Positions 1-5,197 of a stretch of 5,197 bases of DNA are shown piece after piece. Positions within the stretch are counted from its first letter, which is position 1; each line of letters opens with the position of its first letter. The notes below the pieces were generated by a model. It saw only the letters and a program-made list of their open reading frames with translations. It ran no database searches and was not told the origin of the DNA. A program made the position numbers and the translations under genes. The stretch lies in assembly GCA_947627335.1 (NCBI GenBank), contig CANQVQ010000112.1:1-5197 (forward strand), in the 5' to 3' direction. This DNA comes from an uncultured Clostridia bacterium (lineage in GTDB: Bacteria > Bacillota > Clostridia > Oscillospirales > CAG-382).

Positions 1-261
1 CTGCATTTCCGCAGGGACAGCACGGAATTCGTCAACGTCGCCGAACTGGGCGCGGTCTACCTCGGCGTGGTCCCCCCGGACCTGACGCTTCGCGGATTTC
101 TCCCCTCCGGCACGCACGACGTGTACGGTCTGTTCGGGTACCGCTATCTTTACAACTATCTGATCCCCCTCTACCGGAACGGCGTATTCCTGCTGCCCGC
201 CAACGGGGAGATAGACCGCATTCTGCAGTCCTTTTGCGGCTGCCCGCTTTCGGACGCGTAA
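1..261 (+). CDS. 3' end of an unrecognised gene (partial)
   Basis: The frame is open from the left edge of the window to a TAA at 259-261, giving 86 residues of a C-terminus. I do not recognise the family. The visible part is rich in aromatic and hydrophobic residues (VYLGVVPPDLTLRGFLPSG, then YGLFGYRYLYNYLIPLY) and ends in GCPLSDA. No clear transmembrane helix or catalytic motif can be called. It is followed at 333-360 by a plus-strand hairpin and T-run that would terminate its transcript, which supports a real gene ending here. An internal GTG near position 67 could be read as a start, but the reading frame continues upstream without a stop, so the gene most likely begins outside the window. 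Confidence 0.6.
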   Translation: MHFRRDSTEFVNVAELGAVYLGVVPPDLTLRGFLPSGTHDVYGLFGYRYLYNYLIPLYRNGVFLLPANGEIDRILQSFCGCPLSDA

Positions 262-267
262 AACACG

Positions 268-310
268 AAAAAACCGGGGACGCTTCCTTTTGCGGGAAAG
301 CGTTCCCCGG
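268..310 (-). terminator. Intrinsic terminator of the sigma-factor gene
   Basis: A strong inverted repeat spans 274-310: CCGGGG, A and CGCTT, CC on the left pair with GG, AAGCG, T and CCCCGG on the right, about 14 pairs with two single-base bulges and a six-base loop. Read on the minus strand it is followed by six T residues (AAAAAA at 268-273 on the plus strand). It lies 13 bases past the sigma gene's TAA at 323-325. There is no T-run on the plus-strand side, so it chiefly serves the minus strand. Confidence 0.8.
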
Positions 311-322
311 TGGACCGATCCG

Positions 323-1894
323 TTATTTCCTCACGCCCCAGACGCACAGGGGCGTTTTTTCTTTCGGGAGCGTCAGCAGATCCGCACGGAGCATCTCCTC
401 CAGCAGGAACGCGGAAACGTCCAAGCGGTGGTGGATCTTCGCGATGTCCCCGCATTGGTCCTTGACCGACGGCGGGACGTACTTGACGAGCAGTTTCTCC
501 CCTTCGTCCGAAACTTCGACCATGCAGTCGGCGACCTTCCGCGAAAGCGGCGCGAACAGTTCGCACACCTTGCCGTAGACCTCGCTCGAAAACGTCGGGA
601 AGTTCGGCGAAAGCATCCCGTCCCTGCAAAAGACGAACCCGTTTTCGATCAGCCACGGCACGGTCGGGTTATTTCGGTCGACGGGCGCGTGCAGGATCGC
701 GTCGCACATCGCCTCCCTCCGATTGGCAAAGTCGGAGTGGTCGTAGATCTGGCATTTCTCGATCGCACGGTAGTTTTCCGCCGAAAACCACGCCGTTCCC
801 GCACGGTTCTCATTGTGCATTGTCACGCCGTTGAAATGGCGGTTTACATAATCATTGTCATGTCCGAACACCCACCCGTGTCCGCCGAGCGGGAGCGGCT
901 TCGCCGGTCCTTTCGGGGAAAGCTCGTCCGTTTGGCAGTACCCATTCACCAGGATCAGGTTCAGCAGCCCGAACAGCAGGCGGTTGTCGTCAAAATCGTT
1001 CCCTTCAAACGGCAGGGCGCGGACGGACGGCAGCAGCGCTTTCGCCTCCGCAAACAGTTCCTGCGCAAGCGTTTGGAACCGCCCGGAAAGGCTCTGCGCG
1101 AACGCCTTATCATACGCGTCGGTCAGAATGACGAGATTGGTCCGGTAGCGTTCCCCGTCCTTTTTCAGCACCCCCGCCGCCTCAAGGATCTCCAGTTCGT
1201 CCTCCAGATACGGCATGGATACCCCCAGTTCCACGGAAAGATCCTCCGCGTACATCGGCGATTCGTACGCCGCCAGCAGAATGGAACCGGGCAATTTTCT
1301 GCGGCACAGATCGTCGTATTTGTTCCAATCCCCCCAAAAATTCATGCGGAACGTTCCGGGGTTATAACTTTTTTCTCCGAGTTTTCTTGTCATGGAAAAG
1401 CCCTCCTTCAGTTGCTTTCTGATTTGGGAAAGGTGATACTTCACCATTTCCACGCTCAAACCTTGCGACACGGCGATCTGCGAACAGGAGTTCCCGTCGA
1501 AATAGTACGCGACGCAGATCTCCCGACGGATCCTTGTCAGCAGCGACAGTTCCCGCCGCAGCAGATAGATCTCCTCGCTTTCCGTCTCTTTGGCGACGTA
1601 CTCCTCCTCCGGGGAAGGGCAATACGTCCCGACGTCCCGTTCCGTCAGCTCCACCGTGCGCTCCGAAAGCTCCGAACGGCGAAGGAATCGGCGAAAGGTA
1701 TGTTCGGCGATCTTCCAGACGAACCCCCAGAACGCCTGCTCGTCCCGCAGTCGTTCGGCGGAGGAGATCACTTCGCAGAGGATCTCCGACGCAAGATCCT
1801 CCGCCCGGCTCTTGTCGTACAGCCGGGAGAACGCATACCCGTAAATCGCGTCGAGATTCCCGGAAAGGCGTTCCGCCGCTTCCTTGCCTGTCAT
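323..1894 (-). CDS. ECF-type sigma-70 factor fused to a winged-helix-like segment and a large C-terminal domain
   Basis: This 523-residue protein begins like a small sigma-70 family factor. Region 2 lies at about 14-73 (DAIYGYAFSRLYDKSRAEDLASEIL, then AFWGFVWKIAEHTFRRFLRR). An acidic linker covers about 74-110. Region 4 lies at about 111-165, with the helix-turn-helix IAVSQGLSVEMVKYHLSQIR. Ordinary ECF factors stop about there. This one continues with SYNPGTFRMNFWGDWNKYD, a winged-helix-like segment at about 204-258 (ILLAAY...AEDLSVELGVSMPYLEDELEILEAAGVL) and about 265 residues of unassigned domain containing GGHGWVFGHDNDY (337-349) and HFNGV. The likely role is transcription initiation with a built-in regulatory or ligand-sensing part; that second half is inference. 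No membrane segment is evident. I chose the ATG at 1892-1894 because GGGAGGA (1901-1907) stands six bases upstream. A TTG at 1937-1939 would add 15 residues but has no good ribosome site. No anti-sigma gene is adjacent. Confidence 0.85.
   Translation of the reverse strand: MTGKEAAERLSGNLDAIYGYAFSRLYDKSRAEDLASEILCEVISSAERLRDEQAFWGFVWKIAEHTFRRFLRRSELSERTVELTERDVGTYCPSPEEEYVAKETESEEIYLLRRELSLLTRIRREICVAYYFDGNSCSQIAVSQGLSVEMVKYHLSQIRKQLKEGFSMTRKLGEKSYNPGTFRMNFWGDWNKYDDLCRRKLPGSILLAAYESPMYAEDLSVELGVSMPYLEDELEILEAAGVLKKDGERYRTNLVILTDAYDKAFAQSLSGRFQTLAQELFAEAKALLPSVRALPFEGNDFDDNRLLFGLLNLILVNGYCQTDELSPKGPAKPLPLGGHGWVFGHDNDYVNRHFNGVTMHNENRAGTAWFSAENYRAIEKCQIYDHSDFANRREAMCDAILHAPVDRNNPTVPWLIENGFVFCRDGMLSPNFPTFSSEVYGKVCELFAPLSRKVADCMVEVSDEGEKLLVKYVPPSVKDQCGDIAKIHHRLDVSAFLLEEMLRADLLTLPKEKTPLCVWGVRK
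333..360 (+). terminator. Plus-strand intrinsic terminator inside the end of the convergent sigma gene
   Basis: A perfect 7-bp stem pairs ACGCCCC at 333-339 with GGGGCGT at 349-355 around a nine-base loop. The right arm runs into TTTTTT at 355-360. It lies 72 bases past the stop of the partial plus-strand gene at 1-261 and would end that transcript. The same bases encode the last residues of the minus-strand sigma protein (around KTPLCVWGV). Confidence 0.7.
1391..1408 (-). promoter_or_regulatory. Internal ribosome binding site and ATG within the sigma fusion gene
   Basis: On the minus strand AAGGAGGG (1401-1408) stands seven bases before an in-frame ATG (1391-1393), which is residue Met168 of the fusion protein. 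This is a stronger Shine-Dalgarno match than that of the gene's own start. It sits exactly after sigma region 4, where a normal ECF factor would end, and its bases encode the Lys-Glu-Gly of that boundary. Translation from here would give a 356-residue protein with the winged-helix-like segment and C-terminal domain but no sigma regions. Whether it is used is unknown; it may be a relic of two genes that became fused. Confidence 0.5.
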
Positions 1895-1983
1895 ACCGTT
1901 TCCTCCCATCGTTCGGTGCTTTCGTTTGAATGGTGTCAAAATCGGTCGGGCGGTTAAGAAAAACCGAAAAATTTTCCTTTTTT

Positions 1984-2012
1984 ATTATAGCAAATTCCCT
2001 CCGCAAATGCAA
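1984..2012 (-). promoter_or_regulatory. Sigma-A-like promoter for the sigma-factor gene
   Basis: Read on the minus strand: TTGCAT (2007-2012), a 17-base spacer, then a consensus TATAAT (1984-1989) preceded by TGC, which makes it an extended -10. The predicted transcript would start near 1977 and carry a leader of roughly 80 bases before the ATG at 1894. The leader contains a short 5-bp hairpin (CGGTT/AACCG, 1951-1966) of uncertain meaning. Confidence 0.65.
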
Positions 2013-2028
2013 GCGCATAAAAAAGGGG

Positions 2029-2057
2029 TTGCAATTTCGTTCGGTTTGTGGTAAAGT
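2029..2057 (+). promoter_or_regulatory. Candidate promoter for the nnrD-lipoprotein-alr operon
   Basis: TTGCAA (2029-2034) and TAAAGT (2052-2057) are separated by exactly 17 bases, and each matches the sigma-A consensus at four of six positions. The transcript would start near 2064, about 20 bases before the nnrD ATG, which leaves just room for its ribosome site. Its -35 lies 16 bases from the -35 of the divergent sigma-gene promoter, so the two could compete or share a regulator. It is the only good candidate upstream of the operon, but a weak one. Confidence 0.45.
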
Positions 2058-2085
2058 AAAGGAAAGAAATGCAGGGGGGAAGGAT

Positions 2086-2898
2086 ATGCAGACGGTATGG
2101 CTGGACGAAAGCGTCCTGCGGCTGCTGAAACCGCGTCCGGCGGACTCCCACAAGGGGACGTTCGGCACGCTCAGCGCCCTCGTCGGTTCGCCGCAGATGC
2201 CGGGCGCCGCTTATCTCGCCGCCTGCGGTGCGCTGCGGAGCGGGGTCGGGCTGCTGCGGCTTTCCGTCCCGCCGGAGGTCGCCCGCGTCTTGCAGGTTCG
2301 ACTTGCCGAACCCGTCTGGGCGGACGTCTCTTCCCTGCCGGACCCGCAGGCGACCGCGTTCCTTTGCGGCTGCGGGCTGGGGCGGACGCAGGACGGACTG
2401 CTCGACCGGCTCCTGCCGCAGATCTCCGTCCCCGCCGTATACGACGCGGACTGCATAAATTATTTTTCCCTGCATAAGGATAGGTTGAACCGACTGACCG
2501 GGCGACCGGTCCTGACCCCGCACCCTGCCGAGTTTTCCCGCCTGACCGGGCTTCCCGTCGCGGAAATTCAGGCGAACCGCGCCGAAACCGCTTTTGCGTT
2601 CGCAAAGGAGCACGACTGCGTGCTAGTCCTGAAAGGACGGCACACGGTCGTCGCCTCCCCGGACGGAGAGGTCCGCGTCAATCCCACCGGCTGCGACGCG
2701 CTCGCGAAGGGCGGGAGCGGCGACGTGCTCGCCGGGGTGATCGCCTCCCTGCTCGCGCAAGGGCACGACCCGTTTGCGGCGGCTTGCGTCGGCGTGTACG
2801 CCCACGGGCTTGCCGGCGAACGCCTTGCGGAACGCTTCGGCGCACACGGCGCACTGCCGAGCGACCTGCCGGAGGAGATCGGGCGCATCCTCGGGTAG
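2086..2898 (+). CDS. nnrD: ADP-dependent (S)-NAD(P)H-hydrate dehydratase
   Basis: This cytosolic metabolite-repair enzyme of the ribokinase-like fold uses ADP to dehydrate the damaged S-hydrate of NADH or NADPH back to the coenzyme. The 270 residues show the family landmarks in order: HKGTFG at 22-27, GAAYLAACGALRSGVGLLRL at about 40-59, DAD near 120, LTPHPAEF from 143, VLKGRHTVV around Lys183, and NPTGCDALAKGGSGDVLAG with the glycine-rich anion-hole GGSGD at 209-213. It is the stand-alone form, like the Bacillus enzyme of about 276 residues. The NnrE epimerase domain found fused in many bacteria is absent and must be elsewhere if present. The start is the ATG at 2086, preceded by a purine-rich GGGGGGAAGG. 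An upstream in-frame extension exists but would overlap the promoter region. The next gene follows after 31 bases. Confidence 0.93.
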   Translation: MQTVWLDESVLRLLKPRPADSHKGTFGTLSALVGSPQMPGAAYLAACGALRSGVGLLRLSVPPEVARVLQVRLAEPVWADVSSLPDPQATAFLCGCGLGRTQDGLLDRLLPQISVPAVYDADCINYFSLHKDRLNRLTGRPVLTPHPAEFSRLTGLPVAEIQANRAETAFAFAKEHDCVLVLKGRHTVVASPDGEVRVNPTGCDALAKGGSGDVLAGVIASLLAQGHDPFAAACVGVYAHGLAGERLAERFGAHGALPSDLPEEIGRILG

Positions 2899-2929
2899 TC
2901 GGTATCCCGCAACCGAAGGAAGTGCCGAT

Positions 2930-3457
2930 TTGTCCTCCCGTCAACGTCTTTTTCTGCCCCTGCTCCTGCTTTTTGCCCTGCTCTGTCCCCTGCTTTCCGG
3001 CTGTTCGCCGCAGGGGACAGCCGACCCGCTTTCCGTCCTGCGGAATGCGGCGTACTTCAGCGTTTCCGATGAAGATCTGCTGTATACGATGGAATGGACC
3101 GAGGACGGGGCGATCTACCGCTTTTCCTCGCCGGAACTGCTCGAACCGCTGACGGTCCGGGCGACGGACGGGACGCTCCGTGCGACCTATCGCGATTTGC
3201 AGACCGATCTGCCCCGTTCGTTCTGCGAAGGCGTGCTTCCGCTGTACAGGGCGGTAAAGCTCTTCCGCGATACCGAGCCGGAACGCGGCTCTTTCGACGC
3301 GACCGGCGAAAAACCGTTCCTTCGCGCCACGCGGGACGGCGAAACCTTCACGCTCTCCTACGATCCCGCAAGCGGAGAGCCCACACGGCTGGAATGGACC
3401 GGACCGGACGGAAAAACCGACGGCTTCGACCTGCTCTCCTGCTCCCCCGCATCCTGA
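2930..3457 (+). CDS. Small lipoprotein between nnrD and alr (possible YdcC/GerS-like)
   Basis: A 175-residue exported lipoprotein. The N-terminus has basic residues (SSRQR), a leucine-rich core (LFLPLLLLFALLCPLL) and a lipobox LSGC with the modified cysteine at residue 25. The mature part looks beta-rich: YTMEWTEDGAIYRFSSPELLEPLTVRA, ATYRDLQTDLP, and FTLSYDPASGEPTRLEW near the end. That pattern recalls LolA-fold lipoproteins such as YdcC and GerS, which in Bacillus and Clostridioides also sit immediately before an alanine racemase gene. The assignment rests on position, the lipobox and general pattern, not on a firm motif. I chose a TTG start at 2930-2932 because AAGGAAG (2916-2922) lies seven bases upstream and the signal peptide then has normal length. 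Longer in-frame starts run into nnrD. It lies 31 bases after nnrD and 27 before alr, so all three are probably co-transcribed. Confidence 0.8.
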   Translation: MSSRQRLFLPLLLLFALLCPLLSGCSPQGTADPLSVLRNAAYFSVSDEDLLYTMEWTEDGAIYRFSSPELLEPLTVRATDGTLRATYRDLQTDLPRSFCEGVLPLYRAVKLFRDTEPERGSFDATGEKPFLRATRDGETFTLSYDPASGEPTRLEWTGPDGKTDGFDLLSCSPAS

Positions 3458-3484
3458 ACGACAAAGAAAGGTACCCAAAACATC

Positions 3485-4585
3485 ATGACGACCCAAAGAG
3501 TCCGCGTACAGATCGCTTCCGAAAATATTCTGCACAACTACCGCCATATCCGCTCCCTCGTGCCGCAGACCTGCAGAGTCATCGCCGTCGTCAAGGCCGA
3601 CGCCTACGGTCACGGGGCGCCGCAGATCTGCCAAACGCTGTCCGCGGCGGGATGCGACTATTTCGCCGTCGCCTGCTTGGAGGAGGCGGTCGGTCTGCGG
3701 GAGAACGGCGTGCGGGGGAATATCCTGATCCTTGGCAACACCGACCCGTCCTTTGCCTCCCGCCTGCGGGAACTCGACCTGCTGCAAACCGTCGATACGC
3801 TGTCCTACGCCGCGTCGCTCGCGGACAACGGCGGGTGCCGCGTCCATATCAAGGTCGACACCGGAATGTCCCGGCTCGGCTTCTACTGCCACGGCGAAGC
3901 GGACGTCCCGGACGCCGCCGGACAGATCGCCCGCATCGTTTCCCTGCCGGAACTGCGGGTCGAAGGCATTTTTACCCATTTTGCCGACAGCGACGGGACG
4001 GACGAGGCGTTCACCCTGCGGCAATTCGCCGCCTTCCGCGCCCTGCTCGACGAACTGGAGGCGCGGAAAGTCCCGGTCGGTCTGCGGCACTGCTGCAACA
4101 GCGCCGCCATTCTGCGTTTCCCGCAGATGCACCTCGACATGGTGCGTGCCGGACTGATCCTTTACGGGCTGATGCCGTCCGACGCAGTCCGCGACCCCGC
4201 TTTCCGCCCGGCGATGAAGCTCATTGCACGCGTTTCCGCCGTCAACGCCATCCGCGAGGGGGATTTCGTGTCCTACGGCTGCACCTACCGCGCCCCGCGG
4301 GATATGCGCGTCGCGACGCTCTCCATCGGCTACGCGGACGGGCTGTCACGCGTGCTGTCCGGCAATCTTTCGGTCACGATCAACGGACATTCCGTCCCGC
4401 TGATCGGGCGCATCTGCATGGACCTGTGCATGGCGGACCTCGGCGACACGCCCTGCCGTGCGGGGGACGAGGCGGTCATTTTCGATTCGCCGGAGAAGAT
4501 CGACGAGATCGCCCGAAAACTGGGTACGATCAATTACGAGGTCATCTGCCTGCTCAAGAAACGCGTCGCGTTGGAATATATTTGA
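3485..4585 (+). CDS. alr: Alanine racemase
   Basis: This PLP-dependent enzyme interconverts L- and D-alanine in the cytosol, supplying D-alanine for peptidoglycan. The 366 residues (family 360-390) are complete. The PLP lysine is Lys37 in VVKADAYGHG. KVDTGMSRLGF (123-133) carries the counterparts of the Geobacillus carbamylated lysine (Lys123) and substrate arginine (Arg130). Arg221 in MVRAGLILYGL faces the pyridine nitrogen. The second catalytic base is Tyr264 in VSYGCTY, followed by IGYADG (Tyr283) and the substrate-entry motif GRICMDL (Met312-Asp313). No key residue is missing. The ATG at 3485 has AAGAAAGG upstream at a rather long 13-base spacing, which could make translation modest; there is no better start. 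It is the last gene of the operon, with a terminator 18 bases past the stop codon. Confidence 0.97.
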   Translation: MTTQRVRVQIASENILHNYRHIRSLVPQTCRVIAVVKADAYGHGAPQICQTLSAAGCDYFAVACLEEAVGLRENGVRGNILILGNTDPSFASRLRELDLLQTVDTLSYAASLADNGGCRVHIKVDTGMSRLGFYCHGEADVPDAAGQIARIVSLPELRVEGIFTHFADSDGTDEAFTLRQFAAFRALLDELEARKVPVGLRHCCNSAAILRFPQMHLDMVRAGLILYGLMPSDAVRDPAFRPAMKLIARVSAVNAIREGDFVSYGCTYRAPRDMRVATLSIGYADGLSRVLSGNLSVTINGHSVPLIGRICMDLCMADLGDTPCRAGDEAVIFDSPEKIDEIARKLGTINYEVICLLKKRVALEYI

Positions 4586-4602
4586 AAAAGGCTATAAAAA
4601 TT

Positions 4603-4635
4603 CCCCGGAGCGGTTCACGGCGCCCCGGGGTTTTT
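4603..4635. terminator. Bidirectional intrinsic terminator between alr and the xre cassette
   Basis: CCCCGG (4603-4608) and GCG (4610-4612) pair with CGC (4621-4623) and CCGGGG (4625-4630), with one A/C mismatch between the two helices. On the plus strand TTTTT (4631-4635) follows at once. On the minus strand the hairpin is followed by AATTTTT (the AAAAATT at 4596-4602). It can therefore stop alr transcripts and those of the convergent xre cassette. Confidence 0.85.
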
Positions 4636-4676
4636 GCTGTATAAACGGGAAGTTCGCAGGCATTGCGGAAAACGCT

Positions 4677-4712
4677 CCGACGGTCCGGCGCTTTGACCGG
4701 GTTCGCCGTCGG
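4677..4712 (-). other. Hairpin immediately after the small minus-strand gene
   Basis: CCGACGG (4677-4683) and CCGTCGG (4706-4712) are perfect inverted copies, and inside them CCGG at 4685-4688 can pair with CCGG at 4697-4700. On the minus strand the structure directly follows the TGA at 4713-4715. Only a short TTTT comes eight bases or so after (AGCGTTTTCC), so it is a weak terminator or an RNA 3'-end stabiliser at most. The stronger terminator lies about 45 bases further on. Confidence 0.45.
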
Positions 4713-4913
4713 TCACGGTCCTTCAAACCGCATACGGTCCAATTCGCTGTTGAATTCCTTGACGACCTCGAGGATCACCGTATCCCCGTTGGAAGTGATT
4801 TTGTAGTCCTTCAATACAGGGAATTTTTCCCCCTTGAATTTCAGGACCATCTCCTCAGCCTCCTGTTTAGACGCCAATTCAAAGACTTCGGTGGTTTTCA
4901 GCAGTTTTGCCAT
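4713..4913 (-). CDS. Small protein of unknown function overlapping the xre repressor gene
   Basis: A 66-residue protein (67 if translation starts one codon earlier, at 4916). It begins AKLLKTTEVFELASKQEAEEMV and continues with a short beta-like stretch DYKITSNGDTVILEVVKEFN. It has no membrane segment or signal peptide and is highly charged. The pattern of an EVF strand, an EAEEMV helix and two more strands recalls small accessory proteins of Gram-positive phages and conjugative elements, from memory only; I cannot name a family. Its start lies inside the end of the xre gene, 35 bases before that gene's stop and in another frame, so the two are probably translationally coupled. GGAAAGGA ends directly before the first of two consecutive ATGs, so the second ATG has the more usable spacing. 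GC content is lower than in the rest of the window. Confidence 0.6.
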   Translation of the reverse strand: MAKLLKTTEVFELASKQEAEEMVLKFKGEKFPVLKDYKITSNGDTVILEVVKEFNSELDRMRFEGP

Positions 4914-5115
4914 CATTCCTTTCCAAGCCCAGTAAATAGTCTGCGGTCACTCCGAAATAGAGAGCGAGCTGCGGGAGCATGGACAGGTCCGGGGCGTTCA
5001 CGCCGTTTTCCCAGCGGGAAACGGTTTGGACGGATACCCGTAGCGCTTCCGAGAATTCCTCCTGCGTAAGCCCCCGTTTCTGCCGTAACTCCTTAATCGT
5101 TCTTCCGATATTCAT
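4879..5115 (-). CDS. XRE-family helix-turn-helix repressor
   Basis: This 78-residue protein is almost all one Cro/C1-type DNA-binding domain. IGRTIKELRQKRGLTQEEFSEAL gives the first two helices, VSVQTVSRWENG (27-38) the recognition helix, and APDLSMLPQLALYFGVTADYLLG (41-63) the closing helices. A short polar tail (LERNDGKTAENHRSL) follows, with no sensor or dimerisation domain. It is expected to bind DNA as a dimer and most likely represses its own cassette, since a perfect inverted repeat lies just upstream (5126-5153). The ATG at 5113-5115 has AAGG six bases upstream. It overlaps the following small gene by 35 bases. The cassette converges on alr and has lower GC content, which suggests an accessory insertion of the phage or mobile-element kind. 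Its wider target set is unknown. Confidence 0.9.
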   Translation of the reverse strand: MNIGRTIKELRQKRGLTQEEFSEALRVSVQTVSRWENGVNAPDLSMLPQLALYFGVTADYLLGLERNDGKTAENHRSL

Positions 5116-5125
5116 GAATGACCTT

Positions 5126-5162
5126 GTATGATATAGTTACCCCCATATCATACCCTTTCATA
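5126..5162 (-). promoter_or_regulatory. Probable operator and promoter of the xre cassette
   Basis: GTATGATAT (5126-5134) and ATATCATAC (5145-5153) form a perfect 9-bp inverted repeat with a 10-bp spacer, so the half-sites are about two helical turns apart. A further TCATA at 5158-5162 repeats the one at 5148-5152 exactly 10 bases away. The repeat ends one base from the AAGG ribosome site of the xre gene. TATGAT (5147-5152, minus strand) is a plausible -10 element inside one arm, but I see no convincing -35 before it. Confidence 0.6.
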
Positions 5163-5197
5163 AGATTTACGCTCGCTTCGGAATGGAGCACGGAAAA

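Noticed and set aside
1895..1939. A 15-residue N-terminal extension of the sigma protein from a TTG at 1937-1939
   Set aside because: The ATG at 1892-1894 has a strong GGGAGGA site at ideal spacing, and the TTG has none.
1934..1939. TTGACA on the minus strand, a perfect -35 hexamer
   Set aside because: No -10-like hexamer lies 16-18 bases downstream, and the extended -10 promoter at 1984-2012 explains transcription better.
290..1957. A 555-codon open frame on the plus strand opposite the sigma gene
   Set aside because: It is a GC-rich antisense shadow: arginine- and valine-rich with no domain pattern, while the minus strand shows sigma regions 2 and 4 and a good ribosome site.
2678..4132. 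A 484-codon minus-strand frame opposite nnrD, the lipoprotein gene and alr
   Set aside because: It spans three well-supported plus-strand genes, is low in complexity (Arg, Gly, Gln) and has no recognisable motif.
3094..4644. A 516-codon plus-strand frame overlapping the lipoprotein gene and alr
   Set aside because: It is arginine/proline-rich out-of-frame translation of alr, whose own frame carries every catalytic motif.
4713..5115. A classical toxin-antitoxin call for the xre cassette
   Set aside because: The small partner shows no RelE, HigB, HipA or similar toxin motif, so the label would be a guess.
5094..5197. A minus-strand frame entering from the right edge and running through the xre operator to a stop within the xre gene
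   Set aside because: It has only some 34 codons, no ribosome site for its internal ATG, and crosses the inverted repeat; it is best explained as chance.

Overview
The window (about 60 % GC over most of its length, estimated by eye) looks like chromosomal DNA of a GC-rich member of the Clostridia or a related Firmicute. The evidence is the ECF-like sigma factor with a long C-terminal extension, the lipoprotein-alr gene pair, strong Shine-Dalgarno sites and intrinsic terminators at both convergent gene ends. The species cannot be named from the sequence alone.

Layout. Positions 1-261 hold the 3' end of an unrecognised plus-strand gene. It converges on a minus-strand gene (323-1894) for a 523-residue protein: an ECF-type sigma factor fused to a winged-helix-like segment and a large unassigned C-terminal domain. 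The convergent junction carries two separate intrinsic terminators, one per strand. The plus-strand one lies inside the last codons of the sigma gene. A 191-bp AT-rich divergent region (1895-2085) carries two back-to-back sigma-A-like promoters, one for the sigma gene and one for a three-gene plus-strand operon. The operon encodes ADP-dependent NAD(P)H-hydrate dehydratase (nnrD), a 175-residue lipoprotein and alanine racemase (alr). It ends at a bidirectional terminator (4603-4635).

On the minus strand, converging from the right, is a small cassette of lower GC content (about 37-53 % per line, against 58-68 % elsewhere in the sampled lines). It contains an XRE-family repressor (4879-5115) and an overlapping small gene of about 66 codons (4713-4913). 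Upstream of the repressor is a perfect 9-bp inverted repeat with a 10-bp spacer, plus a further half-site one helical turn away. This looks like an autoregulatory operator.

How the genes may work together. NnrD repairs hydrated NAD(P)H. Alr makes D-alanine for peptidoglycan. A lipoprotein next to alr is the arrangement of the Bacillus ydcC-alr and Clostridioides gerS-alr2 loci, so a cell-envelope or spore-cortex role is possible for the middle gene, by position only. The sigma fusion protein has no anti-sigma partner in view. It may carry its own sensing domain, and a near-perfect internal ribosome binding site and ATG fall exactly at the junction between the sigma part and the rest.
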